From Ketobacter sp036337295 (GTDB taxonomy: Bacteria > Pseudomonadota > Gammaproteobacteria > Pseudomonadales > Ketobacteraceae), in assembly GCA_036337295.1 (NCBI GenBank), contig JAYZEN010000001.1, forward strand, positions 744,001 through 808,000: a stretch of 64,000 nucleotides of DNA, written 5' to 3'. The notes beneath the pieces were generated by a model. That model worked only from the letters and a program-made list of their open reading frames with translations, made no database searches and was not told the origin of the DNA. Both the position numbers and the translations under genes were made by a program. Each line of letters begins with the position of its first letter. The first letter of the stretch is position 1. Shown here piece by piece: positions 45,328-52,462 of the stretch.

Positions 45328-46336
45328 AGGCTGCGTCCTCCGCTGTGGGGCTGTGGCCTGGTTTGTCGATCTGGTTATGAGACTGATTCTGGGTCTGGTG
45401 TTGGCTCTGTTGAAGGCAGTGCCGGCCCGGTTCATCATTGATTAACAGCGACAACAGTTCCGGCCGGGAGTAGTGGCCCACGGAATCCATCATGCGCTTG
45501 CGTTTGGTGATCAGGCGCATGTCCAGATCCGCAATCACCAACCCTTCCCCTTCGGTGATGGGGTCCGCCAGGTGCACACCTTCCGGCGAAATAATGGCGG
45601 TGTTGCAGCCGTGGCGCAGGGCCTTATGCAGGGATTCGTCGTCGGTGATGGACGCAATCTGGGCCTCCGTGAGCCAGCCGGTGGCGTTCACCACAAAACA
45701 ACCGGATTCCAGAGCATGATGGCGAATGGTGGCCTCGATCTGATCGCCAAAAATCGGCCCCACCAACGAACCGGGAAACTGGCTGCAGTGAATTTCCTCG
45801 TGCTGGGTCATGAGGGCATAGCGGGCCAGCGGATTGTAATGTTCCCAGCAGGCCAGCGCGCCGACACGCCCCACCCGGGTGGGCACCACCTTCAAACCGG
45901 AAGCATCGCCCTGCCCCCAGATCATGCGCTCATGGTAGGTGGGCGTAATCTTGCGCCGTTTGAGAGACAGGGTTCCATCCCCGTCGAACACCAGTTGCGT
46001 GTTGTACAGTGTGCCATGATCCCGCTCATTGACGCCCACCACCACCACCATCCCCAACGCCGCAGCACGCTCGGCCAACGCCTCGCACACCGGGCCGGGA
46101 ACCGTGACCGCGTTGTCATACAAACGCAGATGTTCAGCCCCGCATTTCACCGGCGGATACACAAATGAGAAGTAAGGGTAATAGGGCAGGAAGGTTTCCG
46201 GAAACACCAACAGCTCCACCCCTTTACCGGCAGCCTCATCCATCCAATCCAACACCTTGCGCAGGGTACCGTTACCGTTTTTCAGATCAGGCGCCAGTTG
46301 CGCTGCAGCGGCTCGTATCACGCGGGACTGAGTCAT
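45314..46336 (-). CDS. nitC: NitC, Nit1-family nitrilase
   Basis: The product is 340 residues from the ATG at 46336. The carbon-nitrogen hydrolase triad is complete: Glu47 (VFPETFLPYYP), Lys129 (KRRKITPTYHERM) and Cys163 (GALACWEHYNP). Family members hydrolyse nitriles; NitC of P. fluorescens NCIMB 11764 is required for growth on cyanide, but its direct substrate is not settled. The last 36 residues form a Gln/His/Asn-rich tail (HCLQQSQHQTQNQSHNQ) that is unusual and overlaps the nitD ribosome site. nitB ends 9 bases upstream. Confidence 0.95.
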   Translation of the reverse strand: MTQSRVIRAAAAQLAPDLKNGNGTLRKVLDWMDEAAGKGVELLVFPETFLPYYPYFSFVYPPVKCGAEHLRLYDNAVTVPGPVCEALAERAAALGMVVVVGVNERDHGTLYNTQLVFDGDGTLSLKRRKITPTYHERMIWGQGDASGLKVVPTRVGRVGALACWEHYNPLARYALMTQHEEIHCSQFPGSLVGPIFGDQIEATIRHHALESGCFVVNATGWLTEAQIASITDDESLHKALRHGCNTAIISPEGVHLADPITEGEGLVIADLDMRLITKRKRMMDSVGHYSRPELLSLLINDEPGRHCLQQSQHQTQNQSHNQIDKPGHSPTAEDAAYDRL

Positions 46337-46345
46337 GGGCAACCC

Positions 46346-46828
46346 CTATACGGTCCAGGTATCCACAATCACGGCATCGTCGCGCACGTGCAGTAATTTC
46401 AGGTCCAGCACGTCCAGCGGATTAATCGGGCGAATGCCTTCGATCAGCGAAGGTTCGCCGTGACCGTATAAAGCTTGTAAGGCGAAACGGCAGGCATACA
46501 CCTTGCCCCCTTCCGACATGAATTTTTTCAGCTGGTTATTGAAGTTCTGGTGGCCGGGGAAGGCTTCATCCCCCAGGGTGGGAAAACCCCGCTGCACCCC
46601 CAGGGTGACCCCGGGCCCGTACAACAGAATGGACGTTTCAAATCCTTTGCGCTGCAACCGGGTGGCCTGCAGCATATTGACGAATCCGATGGAACCTTCG
46701 AAGGCCACCGTGTGGAAAGTTACCAGGGCTTTCTGGCCCGGTTCCGCCTGGACGTCTTCAAATACTTTCTCCTCATAGTCAACAAAGAAATCACCATCTT
46801 TATGCATGGGCGTTTCGACGGTTGGCAT
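46346..46828 (-). CDS. nitB: NitB, conserved Nit1C protein of unknown function
   Basis: The product is 160 residues, the MSMEG_0572/sll0783-type protein. A good ribosome site (AGAGGA, 8 bases before ATG) is present. It has FHTVAFEGSIGFVNMLQATR, GFETSILLYGPGVTLGVQRG and EGGKVYACRFALQALYG, which look like a DsrE-like alpha/beta fold with a Cys near residue 112. In Synechocystis the homologue sll0783 is linked to nitrogen-starvation responses, and in P. fluorescens NitB is strongly induced by cyanide. It is the first gene of the operon, about 65 bases below the sigma-54 site. Confidence 0.93.
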   Translation of the reverse strand: MPTVETPMHKDGDFFVDYEEKVFEDVQAEPGQKALVTFHTVAFEGSIGFVNMLQATRLQRKGFETSILLYGPGVTLGVQRGFPTLGDEAFPGHQNFNNQLKKFMSEGGKVYACRFALQALYGHGEPSLIEGIRPINPLDVLDLKLLHVRDDAVIVDTWTV

Positions 46829-46903
46829 AGTGCAGTTCCTCTTATCAACGTGTTATCAGTGTGGGTAGCCATTGAAAATGCGTGTTGGTACCACCGGATA
46901 AGA

Positions 46904-46918
46904 GCAACGCCTGTGCCA
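46904..46918 (-). promoter_or_regulatory. Sigma-54 -24/-12 promoter for nitBCDEFGH
   Basis: Minus strand reads TGGCACAGGCGTTGC, with GG (46917-46916) and GC (46905-46904) separated by exactly 10 bases and followed by T. This matches the consensus TGGCAC-N5-TTGCW without a mismatch. Transcription would start near 46892 and leave a leader of about 64 bases before nitB. Confidence 0.85.
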
Positions 46919-46937
46919 CTCAAGTACGGCGCCCATG

Positions 46938-47166
46938 CAATCAAGATCCAATCAACGGCTGATGACAAAACCCGCACGCAAGCAAAAATTTTATTCCGCA
47001 CATTTACCATGGAATAAATTGATTGTGCTGACGCACTAAAGCGGCACACACCTGCAGCCTGCATGCTTCGTAACGTTGCACCAGGCGAACGACAATTGAT
47101 TGCTTTTTCATGCAATCAATGGGTTGCACTGGCCCCTGTTTTGATTGGAACGATATCTGCAATCAA
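46938..47166. repeat. Seven TTGATTG/CAATCAA operator-like motifs
   Basis: CAATCAA occurs at 46938-46944, 46949-46955, 47113-47119 and 47160-47166; TTGATTG occurs at 47019-47025, 47096-47102 and 47141-47147. The first two are 11 bases apart, one helical turn. The 47095-47120 pair is a perfect 9-bp inverted repeat ATTGATTGC/GCAATCAAT with an 8-base spacer. Two motif pairs face each other with 10- and 12-base gaps. They are probable binding sites for the divergent MocR protein. Confidence 0.75.
47032..47048. promoter_or_regulatory. Weak NtrC-like site
   Basis: CGCACTAAAGCGGCACA matches 10 of 14 fixed positions of TGCACYANNNTGGTGCA. It would lie about 145 bases upstream of the sigma-54 start, a usual enhancer distance. 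The right half is degenerate. Confidence 0.3.
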
Positions 47167-47202
47167 TCGGCTATTGAGCTATTGAAACGACGGCTGTGGA
47201 CC

Positions 47203-48594
47203 ATGGAAAAATATCGTCACTGGCAACAGGCATTGCACGCCGGGGAAAAGAAACCCGCTTATGTCCTGATTGCAGATTTAATCGAAGCGGATATTGAAAA
47301 AGGCTTTCTGCAGGCCCGGGATCGCTTGCCGCCACTGCGGGATCTGGCCGCGCTGCTGTCACTGAACTACACCACGGTGACCCGTGCCTATAAAGAAGCG
47401 GCCAATCGCGGCCTGATTGATTCCCATCCCGGCTCCGGCTCCTACGTCAAAGGGCGCACTACCTCGCTGCCACCCCGCAATGGCAGCAATGTGGAAATGA
47501 CCATGAACATGCCGCCGGAGTTGGAAGATCACGCACTGCAACAACTGGTGCGCGAGGACATCCTGCAGGTCACCCAGACTGCGCAGCTCAACAATCTTTT
47601 GCGCTATCAGGATTTCGGCGGTACCAATCAGGACAAGGAAGCCGGTGTGTGGCTGTTGCGGGAGCTGGTGCAGCCACTGCACACCGATCGTATTCTGGTG
47701 TGCCCCGGCATCCACAGCACACTGGTGGCGCTGCTGTCACTGCTGTGCGGACGCAAAGGCACGCTCTGCGTAGGCCATCTGGTGTACCCCGGGTTGAAGG
47801 CCATCGCCGCACAACTGGGGGTAGCCCTGGTGGCCACACCCTGTGATCAGGATGGCCCCCAGGTGAAGGCCGTTGAAGCCCTGTGCAAAGCCGAGCAGAT
47901 CTCCGCCCTGTACCTCAACCCCACTCTGCAAAACCCCACCACCCACACCATGGGACAACGCCGGCGGGAAGCGATTGCCGACCTGGCCCTGCGCTACAAT
48001 CTGCCCATCATCGAGGACGATGCCTATGGTCTGGTACCCGCCACGCCGGTACCCGCCATCGCCAACCTGGCGCCGGAGCTCACTTACTACATCAATGGAT
48101 TATCCAAATGCTTCGGAGCCGGCTGCCGCAGCGCTTATCTGGTGGCCCCCAGCCCGGTGCAGACGCAACGGATAGCCGGCGCCCTGCGGGCGCTCTCGGT
48201 GATGGCCAGCCCCATCACCACCAGTCTGGCCACCCGCTGGATTCAGAACGGCACCCTGGACAAAGTGCGCCAGCACCAACGGCAGTTGTCCCGCCGCCGC
48301 CAGCAGCTGGCCCGGCAGCAACTGGGTCACCTGCACCCGGTTGCTCATGCGGACGGTTTTCATCTGTGGCTACCCCTGCCCAGGCACCTGAACGTGAATC
48401 CCTCTGATGTGGCGGTGTTCCTGCGCAACCACGGGATCAGCGCCGTGTCCAGCGCCGCCTTTTGCACCGACAATAATCCTCCCGACGCCATTCGCATGTG
48501 CCTGGGAGGGCCAGTGGGTTTTGGGGAGCTGGGGCAACGTCTTAACCTGTTGCAGGATGTGCTGCAGGAAAACAGCAATTTTGCGTTGATCTAG
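47203..48594 (+). CDS. MocR-type PLP-dependent transcriptional regulator
   Basis: The product is 463 residues from ATG 47203; an earlier in-frame start has no family similarity and overlaps the operator motifs. The N-terminal GntR winged helix has ARDRLPPLRDLAALLSLNYT and TRAYKEAANRGLIDSHPGSG. The rest is an aminotransferase-fold domain with Lys302 (GLSKCFGAGCRSAYL) as the PLP lysine and EDDAYGLV as the Asp site. MocR proteins usually sense an amino compound or a PLP derivative. Divergence from nitB and the shared control region suggest it regulates the nit operon, which is inference. No such regulator is among the seven core Nit1C genes. Confidence 0.88.
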   Translation: MEKYRHWQQALHAGEKKPAYVLIADLIEADIEKGFLQARDRLPPLRDLAALLSLNYTTVTRAYKEAANRGLIDSHPGSGSYVKGRTTSLPPRNGSNVEMTMNMPPELEDHALQQLVREDILQVTQTAQLNNLLRYQDFGGTNQDKEAGVWLLRELVQPLHTDRILVCPGIHSTLVALLSLLCGRKGTLCVGHLVYPGLKAIAAQLGVALVATPCDQDGPQVKAVEALCKAEQISALYLNPTLQNPTTHTMGQRRREAIADLALRYNLPIIEDDAYGLVPATPVPAIANLAPELTYYINGLSKCFGAGCRSAYLVAPSPVQTQRIAGALRALSVMASPITTSLATRWIQNGTLDKVRQHQRQLSRRRQQLARQQLGHLHPVAHADGFHLWLPLPRHLNVNPSDVAVFLRNHGISAVSSAAFCTDNNPPDAIRMCLGGPVGFGELGQRLNLLQDVLQENSNFALI

Positions 48595-48619
48595 CAGCGC
48601 CTATAGCAAACAGCGCCTA
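48595..48619. repeat. Short direct repeat at the MocR-motB junction
   Basis: CAGCGCCTA occurs at 48595-48603 and 48611-48619, separated by 7 bases. The second copy overlaps the motB stop codon. It sits at the right edge of the region absent from the Pseudomonas order. No copy was seen at the left edge (41010-41043). Confidence 0.4.
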
Positions 48620-49654
48620 GAACACTTCGTCCCGGGCGTCGTTCGCCGGCTGGCGCACGGTTTCTTCCCGCTGCTTGCGGGTCATGGTTTTGCGCAGGCG
48701 CTCAAAGGCCTTGAATTCATCCTCGACAGCGGGTTCGGTCTGCGTGGGTGTCGGCGCCGGGAACTCCTCATCCAGCGGCAGGGGCTTGCCCTCCTGCTGT
48801 TGCTTGAGCTTGGCTTCCGAACGCTCACTCATCACCAGGATACTGATGCGGCGGTTGACGGGATTCTTGGGGTCATCGCGGTCGTAAAGCATGGACGAGG
48901 ACAAACCCACCACCTGCGCCATCTGCTGCTCCCGCACCCCGTTCTTCAACAGCGCCCGGCGGGCGGCATTGGCCCGGTCCGCCGACAATTCCCAGTTGGA
49001 ATAGTCGCTGCGTTCAGTGAAGGCTTCTGCATCAGTGTGCCCGGTAATACTGAGGCCATTGGGCACGCTGGAAATGGTACCGGCCAGGGCGTTGAGAATT
49101 TCGTTCATGTAGGGTTTGATTTCGTCGCTGCCACTGTCGAACATGGGGCGGGACTTGGCGTCCACAATCTGGATCTGCAAACCGTCCTTGGTGACGTCCA
49201 TGATGATCTGATCACGATACTTGCGCAGGCTGGGATCCTGCTCGATGCGGGTTTCCAGGGTTCTTTTCAGTTCCTGGAATTTGCGGCTTTCAATCTGCGC
49301 CGCCAGATCCTGCACCGTGTCTTCGGTCAGCACAATGCCCTGATCCTGAATCCTGGTTTCGGGGGTTTCCACATTGGACTCGCCGGAATACTGGTCGTCC
49401 TTGAGGCCTCCTCCCAGGTCAATCACATAGGGGGAACCGCCTTCGGTGAACGCTGTGGGATCGGAGAAGTAACCGGAAATGGCCGCTTTCTCCTGCTCGG
49501 AGGTGGCCTCCAGCAACCACAGCACCAGGAAGAACGCCATCATGGCCGTGGCAAAATCCGCAAACGCCACTTTCCAGGCACCGCCATGGTGGCCTCTCTG
49601 GATTTTCTTGATGCGCCGGACGATGACCGGCTTGTTGCCGCTCTCGAACTCCAT
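48617..49654 (-). CDS. motB: Flagellar stator protein MotB
   Basis: The product is 345 residues. A short cytoplasmic N-terminus is followed by one membrane helix with the proton-binding Asp33 (WKVAFADFATAMMAFF), a plug and linker, and an OmpA-like peptidoglycan-binding domain (about 165-290: SITGHTDAEAF, NWELSADRANAARRALLKNG, NRRISILVMS). The charged C-terminal tail is Pro/Gln-rich. It overlaps the motA stop by one base (TGATG). The Phe/Ala surroundings fit a proton stator. Confidence 0.95.
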   Translation of the reverse strand: MEFESGNKPVIVRRIKKIQRGHHGGAWKVAFADFATAMMAFFLVLWLLEATSEQEKAAISGYFSDPTAFTEGGSPYVIDLGGGLKDDQYSGESNVETPETRIQDQGIVLTEDTVQDLAAQIESRKFQELKRTLETRIEQDPSLRKYRDQIIMDVTKDGLQIQIVDAKSRPMFDSGSDEIKPYMNEILNALAGTISSVPNGLSITGHTDAEAFTERSDYSNWELSADRANAARRALLKNGVREQQMAQVVGLSSSMLYDRDDPKNPVNRRISILVMSERSEAKLKQQQEGKPLPLDEEFPAPTPTQTEPAVEDEFKAFERLRKTMTRKQREETVRQPANDARDEVF

Positions 49655-50505
49655 CAGCGGCCCCGCAGGTGTTCCTCAAGGGCGTTGAAGGAAGGCCGCT
49701 CGCTGGAATAAATGGTCTTACGCCCGAACTCCACAGCCAGTTGTGGAGGAATACCGTTCACCATGGCCAGTATGGCGGTCTTGATGCACTCCAGGGCCTT
49801 GATCCGCTCTTTCGCCTCCTGCTCCAGGGCATTCGCCATCGGGCCCACAAAACCGTAAGCCAGCAGAATCCCGAGAAAGGTGCCCACCAACGCCGCCGCC
49901 ACATGCAGACCCAGTTCCCCCGGTGGGCCACCCAGGGATTTCATGGTAATCACAATGCCCATAACCGCCGCCACAATACCGAAACCGGGCAAGGCATCCG
50001 CCACCCGCGAAAGAGCATGGGCAGGGTGCTCTGCCTCCTGGAAACTGGTTTCGATGTCCTGGTCCATAAGCGTTTCCAACTCGAAGGCCGACAGATTGCC
50101 CGAGGAGATGATGCGCAGATAATCGCAGATGAATTCCAGCAACAGGGGCTCGTGGGTGATCCGCGGGAAACGATCAAAAATGTCGCTCTCGCCCGGCGCC
50201 TCCACGTCTTCCTCGATGGACATCAGACCATTGCGGCGGGCCTTGTTAAACAACTCATACAGCAGGGACAGCAGATCCATATACAGGGCCTGCCCATAGC
50301 GGCGTCCCAGCAGGGAGTGGAACACCGCCTTGAACACCTCTTTCACCACATGCAGCGGGTTGGCCACAATAAAGGCCCCCAGGGCAGAGCCACCGATGAT
50401 CAGCAACTCGAAGGGTTGCCACAGTGTCAGCAGTTCCCCGTGGGACAGCACATAGCCCCCCAACACACTGGCGATCACAATTACGAATCCGACAAACTTA
50501 ATCAT
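49654..50505 (-). CDS. motA: Flagellar stator protein MotA
   Basis: The product is 283 residues with four membrane helices (about 3-20, 32-50, 165-190 and 200-225), a large cytoplasmic loop between helices 2 and 3, and the conserved GIVAAVMGIVITMKSLGG and ALVGTFLGILLAYGFVGPMA. Five MotA surround two MotB to drive flagellar rotation by ion flow. It is transcribed with motB, downstream of the HDOD gene's divergent start. Confidence 0.96.
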   Translation of the reverse strand: MIKFVGFVIVIASVLGGYVLSHGELLTLWQPFELLIIGGSALGAFIVANPLHVVKEVFKAVFHSLLGRRYGQALYMDLLSLLYELFNKARRNGLMSIEEDVEAPGESDIFDRFPRITHEPLLLEFICDYLRIISSGNLSAFELETLMDQDIETSFQEAEHPAHALSRVADALPGFGIVAAVMGIVITMKSLGGPPGELGLHVAAALVGTFLGILLAYGFVGPMANALEQEAKERIKALECIKTAILAMVNGIPPQLAVEFGRKTIYSSERPSFNALEEHLRGR

Positions 50506-50591
50506 ATGACCTATAAAGCATTTCAGCGTCTATAGTTATGAGTTAAGGACAGCTTGGCGGATTTCACAACCAACAGGATACATCACGGGCT

Positions 50592-52406
50592 ATGTCGAGT
50601 GTTTTTCAACCCAAAGGACTCGAGAACTGGGTCACCATACTGGATGATCACCTGCTGCCGGTGCTGCCCGCCAGTGCCCGCCAAGCCAGCCGCCTGCTGA
50701 AGAGCCCGGATGCCTCCCTGTATGAGCTGGGCAACGTGATCGCCCGGGACCCGGTGATGCGGGTGCATGTGGTACGGGAATGCAATCGCCAGTTCGGTGA
50801 ACGGGCGGCAGGGGTGCTCGCCAACCCCCATCATTGCGCTTCCATGCTGGGCCTGGACAAACTCAACGTCCTCATGCGCCAGTTCAAGGCCACCAGGGGG
50901 GATGCCCGTGACCCACGGGATTACCACTATTTCCAGGCCATCAGCACCAGCCTGCACGCAGCCGAGCAGGCCGCGGCCTGGGCCCAGTACCGCAATCAGG
51001 CCGGCGCCGACAGCATGTTCCTCGGCGCCCTGCTGTACGGGGTGCCCAACTGGTGCCTGTGGCGCTTTGCCCATCGCGAGATGAACATCATCCAGGTGCT
51101 GTTCCGGCGCGAGCAGATTCCCCTGCAGGAGGCGGAGCGCGCAGTGCTGGGCTGTACCCGCGAGGCCATTGCCGTGGAGCTGGCCCGGCGCTGGCACATC
51201 CCGGAGAACATTCGCGAGGCCCTGTCCAGCGCGCATCTGCCCTCCCCCCGTTTTTTGCTACGCTGCGCCCGCCGCCACCAGCAGGACCCACACTACCGTA
51301 TCCCCAACCGCACCGAATCCGGACAGTTGGTGAACAGCAACGCCCTGCCCCTGGCGCTCAGTCACCAGCTGGCGCAGGAGGCCGCCCGGGACTGGTATTC
51401 CCCCCACACCCGGCGTCTTCTGGACATCATTGCCGCCTATCTGGAACGGCCCATCTCCGAGCTGACAAACCTGGTCAAACACACCGCGGTGGAAAGCTCC
51501 CGGCGCTGGGTATTGCCGGGCACCCTGGCCCCGGCTGCCAACCTGATCTGGCCGTCGCTGCCGCGCCGCCCCCGCCACCTGAAGCCGGGGCAATTGCCGG
51601 CGGCGGTGGCCAGTCTGTATGCCGCCGGGCAAAACAGCGCCGGGAACAACAGCACCGAGAACAACGACGCTCAAAACAACGACGCCCAGAATAAACGCCA
51701 AACCGCCCCCCACAACACGCAGCCCAGGCCAAAGGCCAAACCCATCGGCATCCGCAGCGAGCACCTGCCGGAGGACCTGGATCGTCAGGCGATCCTGGGG
51801 GCACCTCGCCCCGCCGCGGCACCAGTGCCCGGCGCCGTCTCCAGCCACAGTGGCTTCCTGTCACTGGAAAAGAAGCAGGCCTTCGAGACCCTGATGCACC
51901 GCCTGCTCCAAGAACCGGAATATTTCTCAACGGAATTCGAATCCATCCACAGTGTGGTGGACGTGCTGGCCGACTGTACGCCCCTGCAACGGGTGCTGGT
52001 GCTGCTTTACCAGCGGACTCCACAATCGGTGCAGGCCTACTACGCCCGCGGTTGTGATCAGCATCCCACCCTGGCGAAGTACCGGATCAGCCTGCAACAC
52101 AACAACCTGTTCAGCCAGCTCTTGAAACAACCGGCAGCCACCTGGATCAGCCCGGAGCGCCCCAGCAAAGTGGCGGGCCTGGTGCCTGGCACCTTTAAAC
52201 AGGCCGCCCAGAGCGACCACTTTTTTATGATGTCGGTGTTCAATCATCGGGGTGCCTTCGGCCTGTTTTATGCTGATCGGGGACCGGGGGACCACATGGG
52301 CCTGTCGGAAGCGGAATACAAGATTTTCCGCCTGGCCTGCAGCACCTGCAGCAAACACCTCATTGCCCGGGGCAAGCGGGCCGCCGCCAAACCCGCCAAC
52401 CAGTAA
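50592..52406 (+). CDS. HDOD-domain signalling protein with C-terminal GAF-like domain
   Basis: The product is 604 residues. The N-terminal HDOD domain (about 15-215: LPVLPASARQASRLLKSPDA, GLDKLNVLMRQF, GADSMFLGALLYGVPNWCL) lacks HD metal ligands as usual for the family. Residues about 345-375 are a low-complexity Asn/Asp/Gln linker (NNSTENNDAQNNDAQN). The C-terminal part (about 430-595) resembles a GAF domain (LADCTPLQRVLVLLYQRTPQ, HRGAFGLFYADRGP). HDOD proteins often integrate chemotaxis, c-di-GMP or motility signals, and this gene is next to motAB. Its exact role is unknown. Confidence 0.82.
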   Translation: MSSVFQPKGLENWVTILDDHLLPVLPASARQASRLLKSPDASLYELGNVIARDPVMRVHVVRECNRQFGERAAGVLANPHHCASMLGLDKLNVLMRQFKATRGDARDPRDYHYFQAISTSLHAAEQAAAWAQYRNQAGADSMFLGALLYGVPNWCLWRFAHREMNIIQVLFRREQIPLQEAERAVLGCTREAIAVELARRWHIPENIREALSSAHLPSPRFLLRCARRHQQDPHYRIPNRTESGQLVNSNALPLALSHQLAQEAARDWYSPHTRRLLDIIAAYLERPISELTNLVKHTAVESSRRWVLPGTLAPAANLIWPSLPRRPRHLKPGQLPAAVASLYAAGQNSAGNNSTENNDAQNNDAQNKRQTAPHNTQPRPKAKPIGIRSEHLPEDLDRQAILGAPRPAAAPVPGAVSSHSGFLSLEKKQAFETLMHRLLQEPEYFSTEFESIHSVVDVLADCTPLQRVLVLLYQRTPQSVQAYYARGCDQHPTLAKYRISLQHNNLFSQLLKQPAATWISPERPSKVAGLVPGTFKQAAQSDHFFMMSVFNHRGAFGLFYADRGPGDHMGLSEAEYKIFRLACSTCSKHLIARGKRAAAKPANQ

Positions 52407-52462
52407 ACCCCTGTGACAACAATGTTACAATGGACTGAATATTCGCGAAGGACCCTGGCTGT

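Larger units (their letters stand above)
46829..47202. promoter_or_regulatory. Divergent control region between nitB and the MocR gene
   Basis: This 374-bp gap holds no gene. It contains a sigma-54 element directed to nitB, seven TTGATTG/CAATCAA motifs and a weak NtrC-like site, each listed separately. The density of motifs is far above anything else in the window. Confidence 0.8.

Noticed and set aside
45328..45438. 37-codon N-terminal extension of NitD
   Set aside because: It overlaps nitC further, lacks similarity and ignores the strong GGAGGA before ATG 45327.
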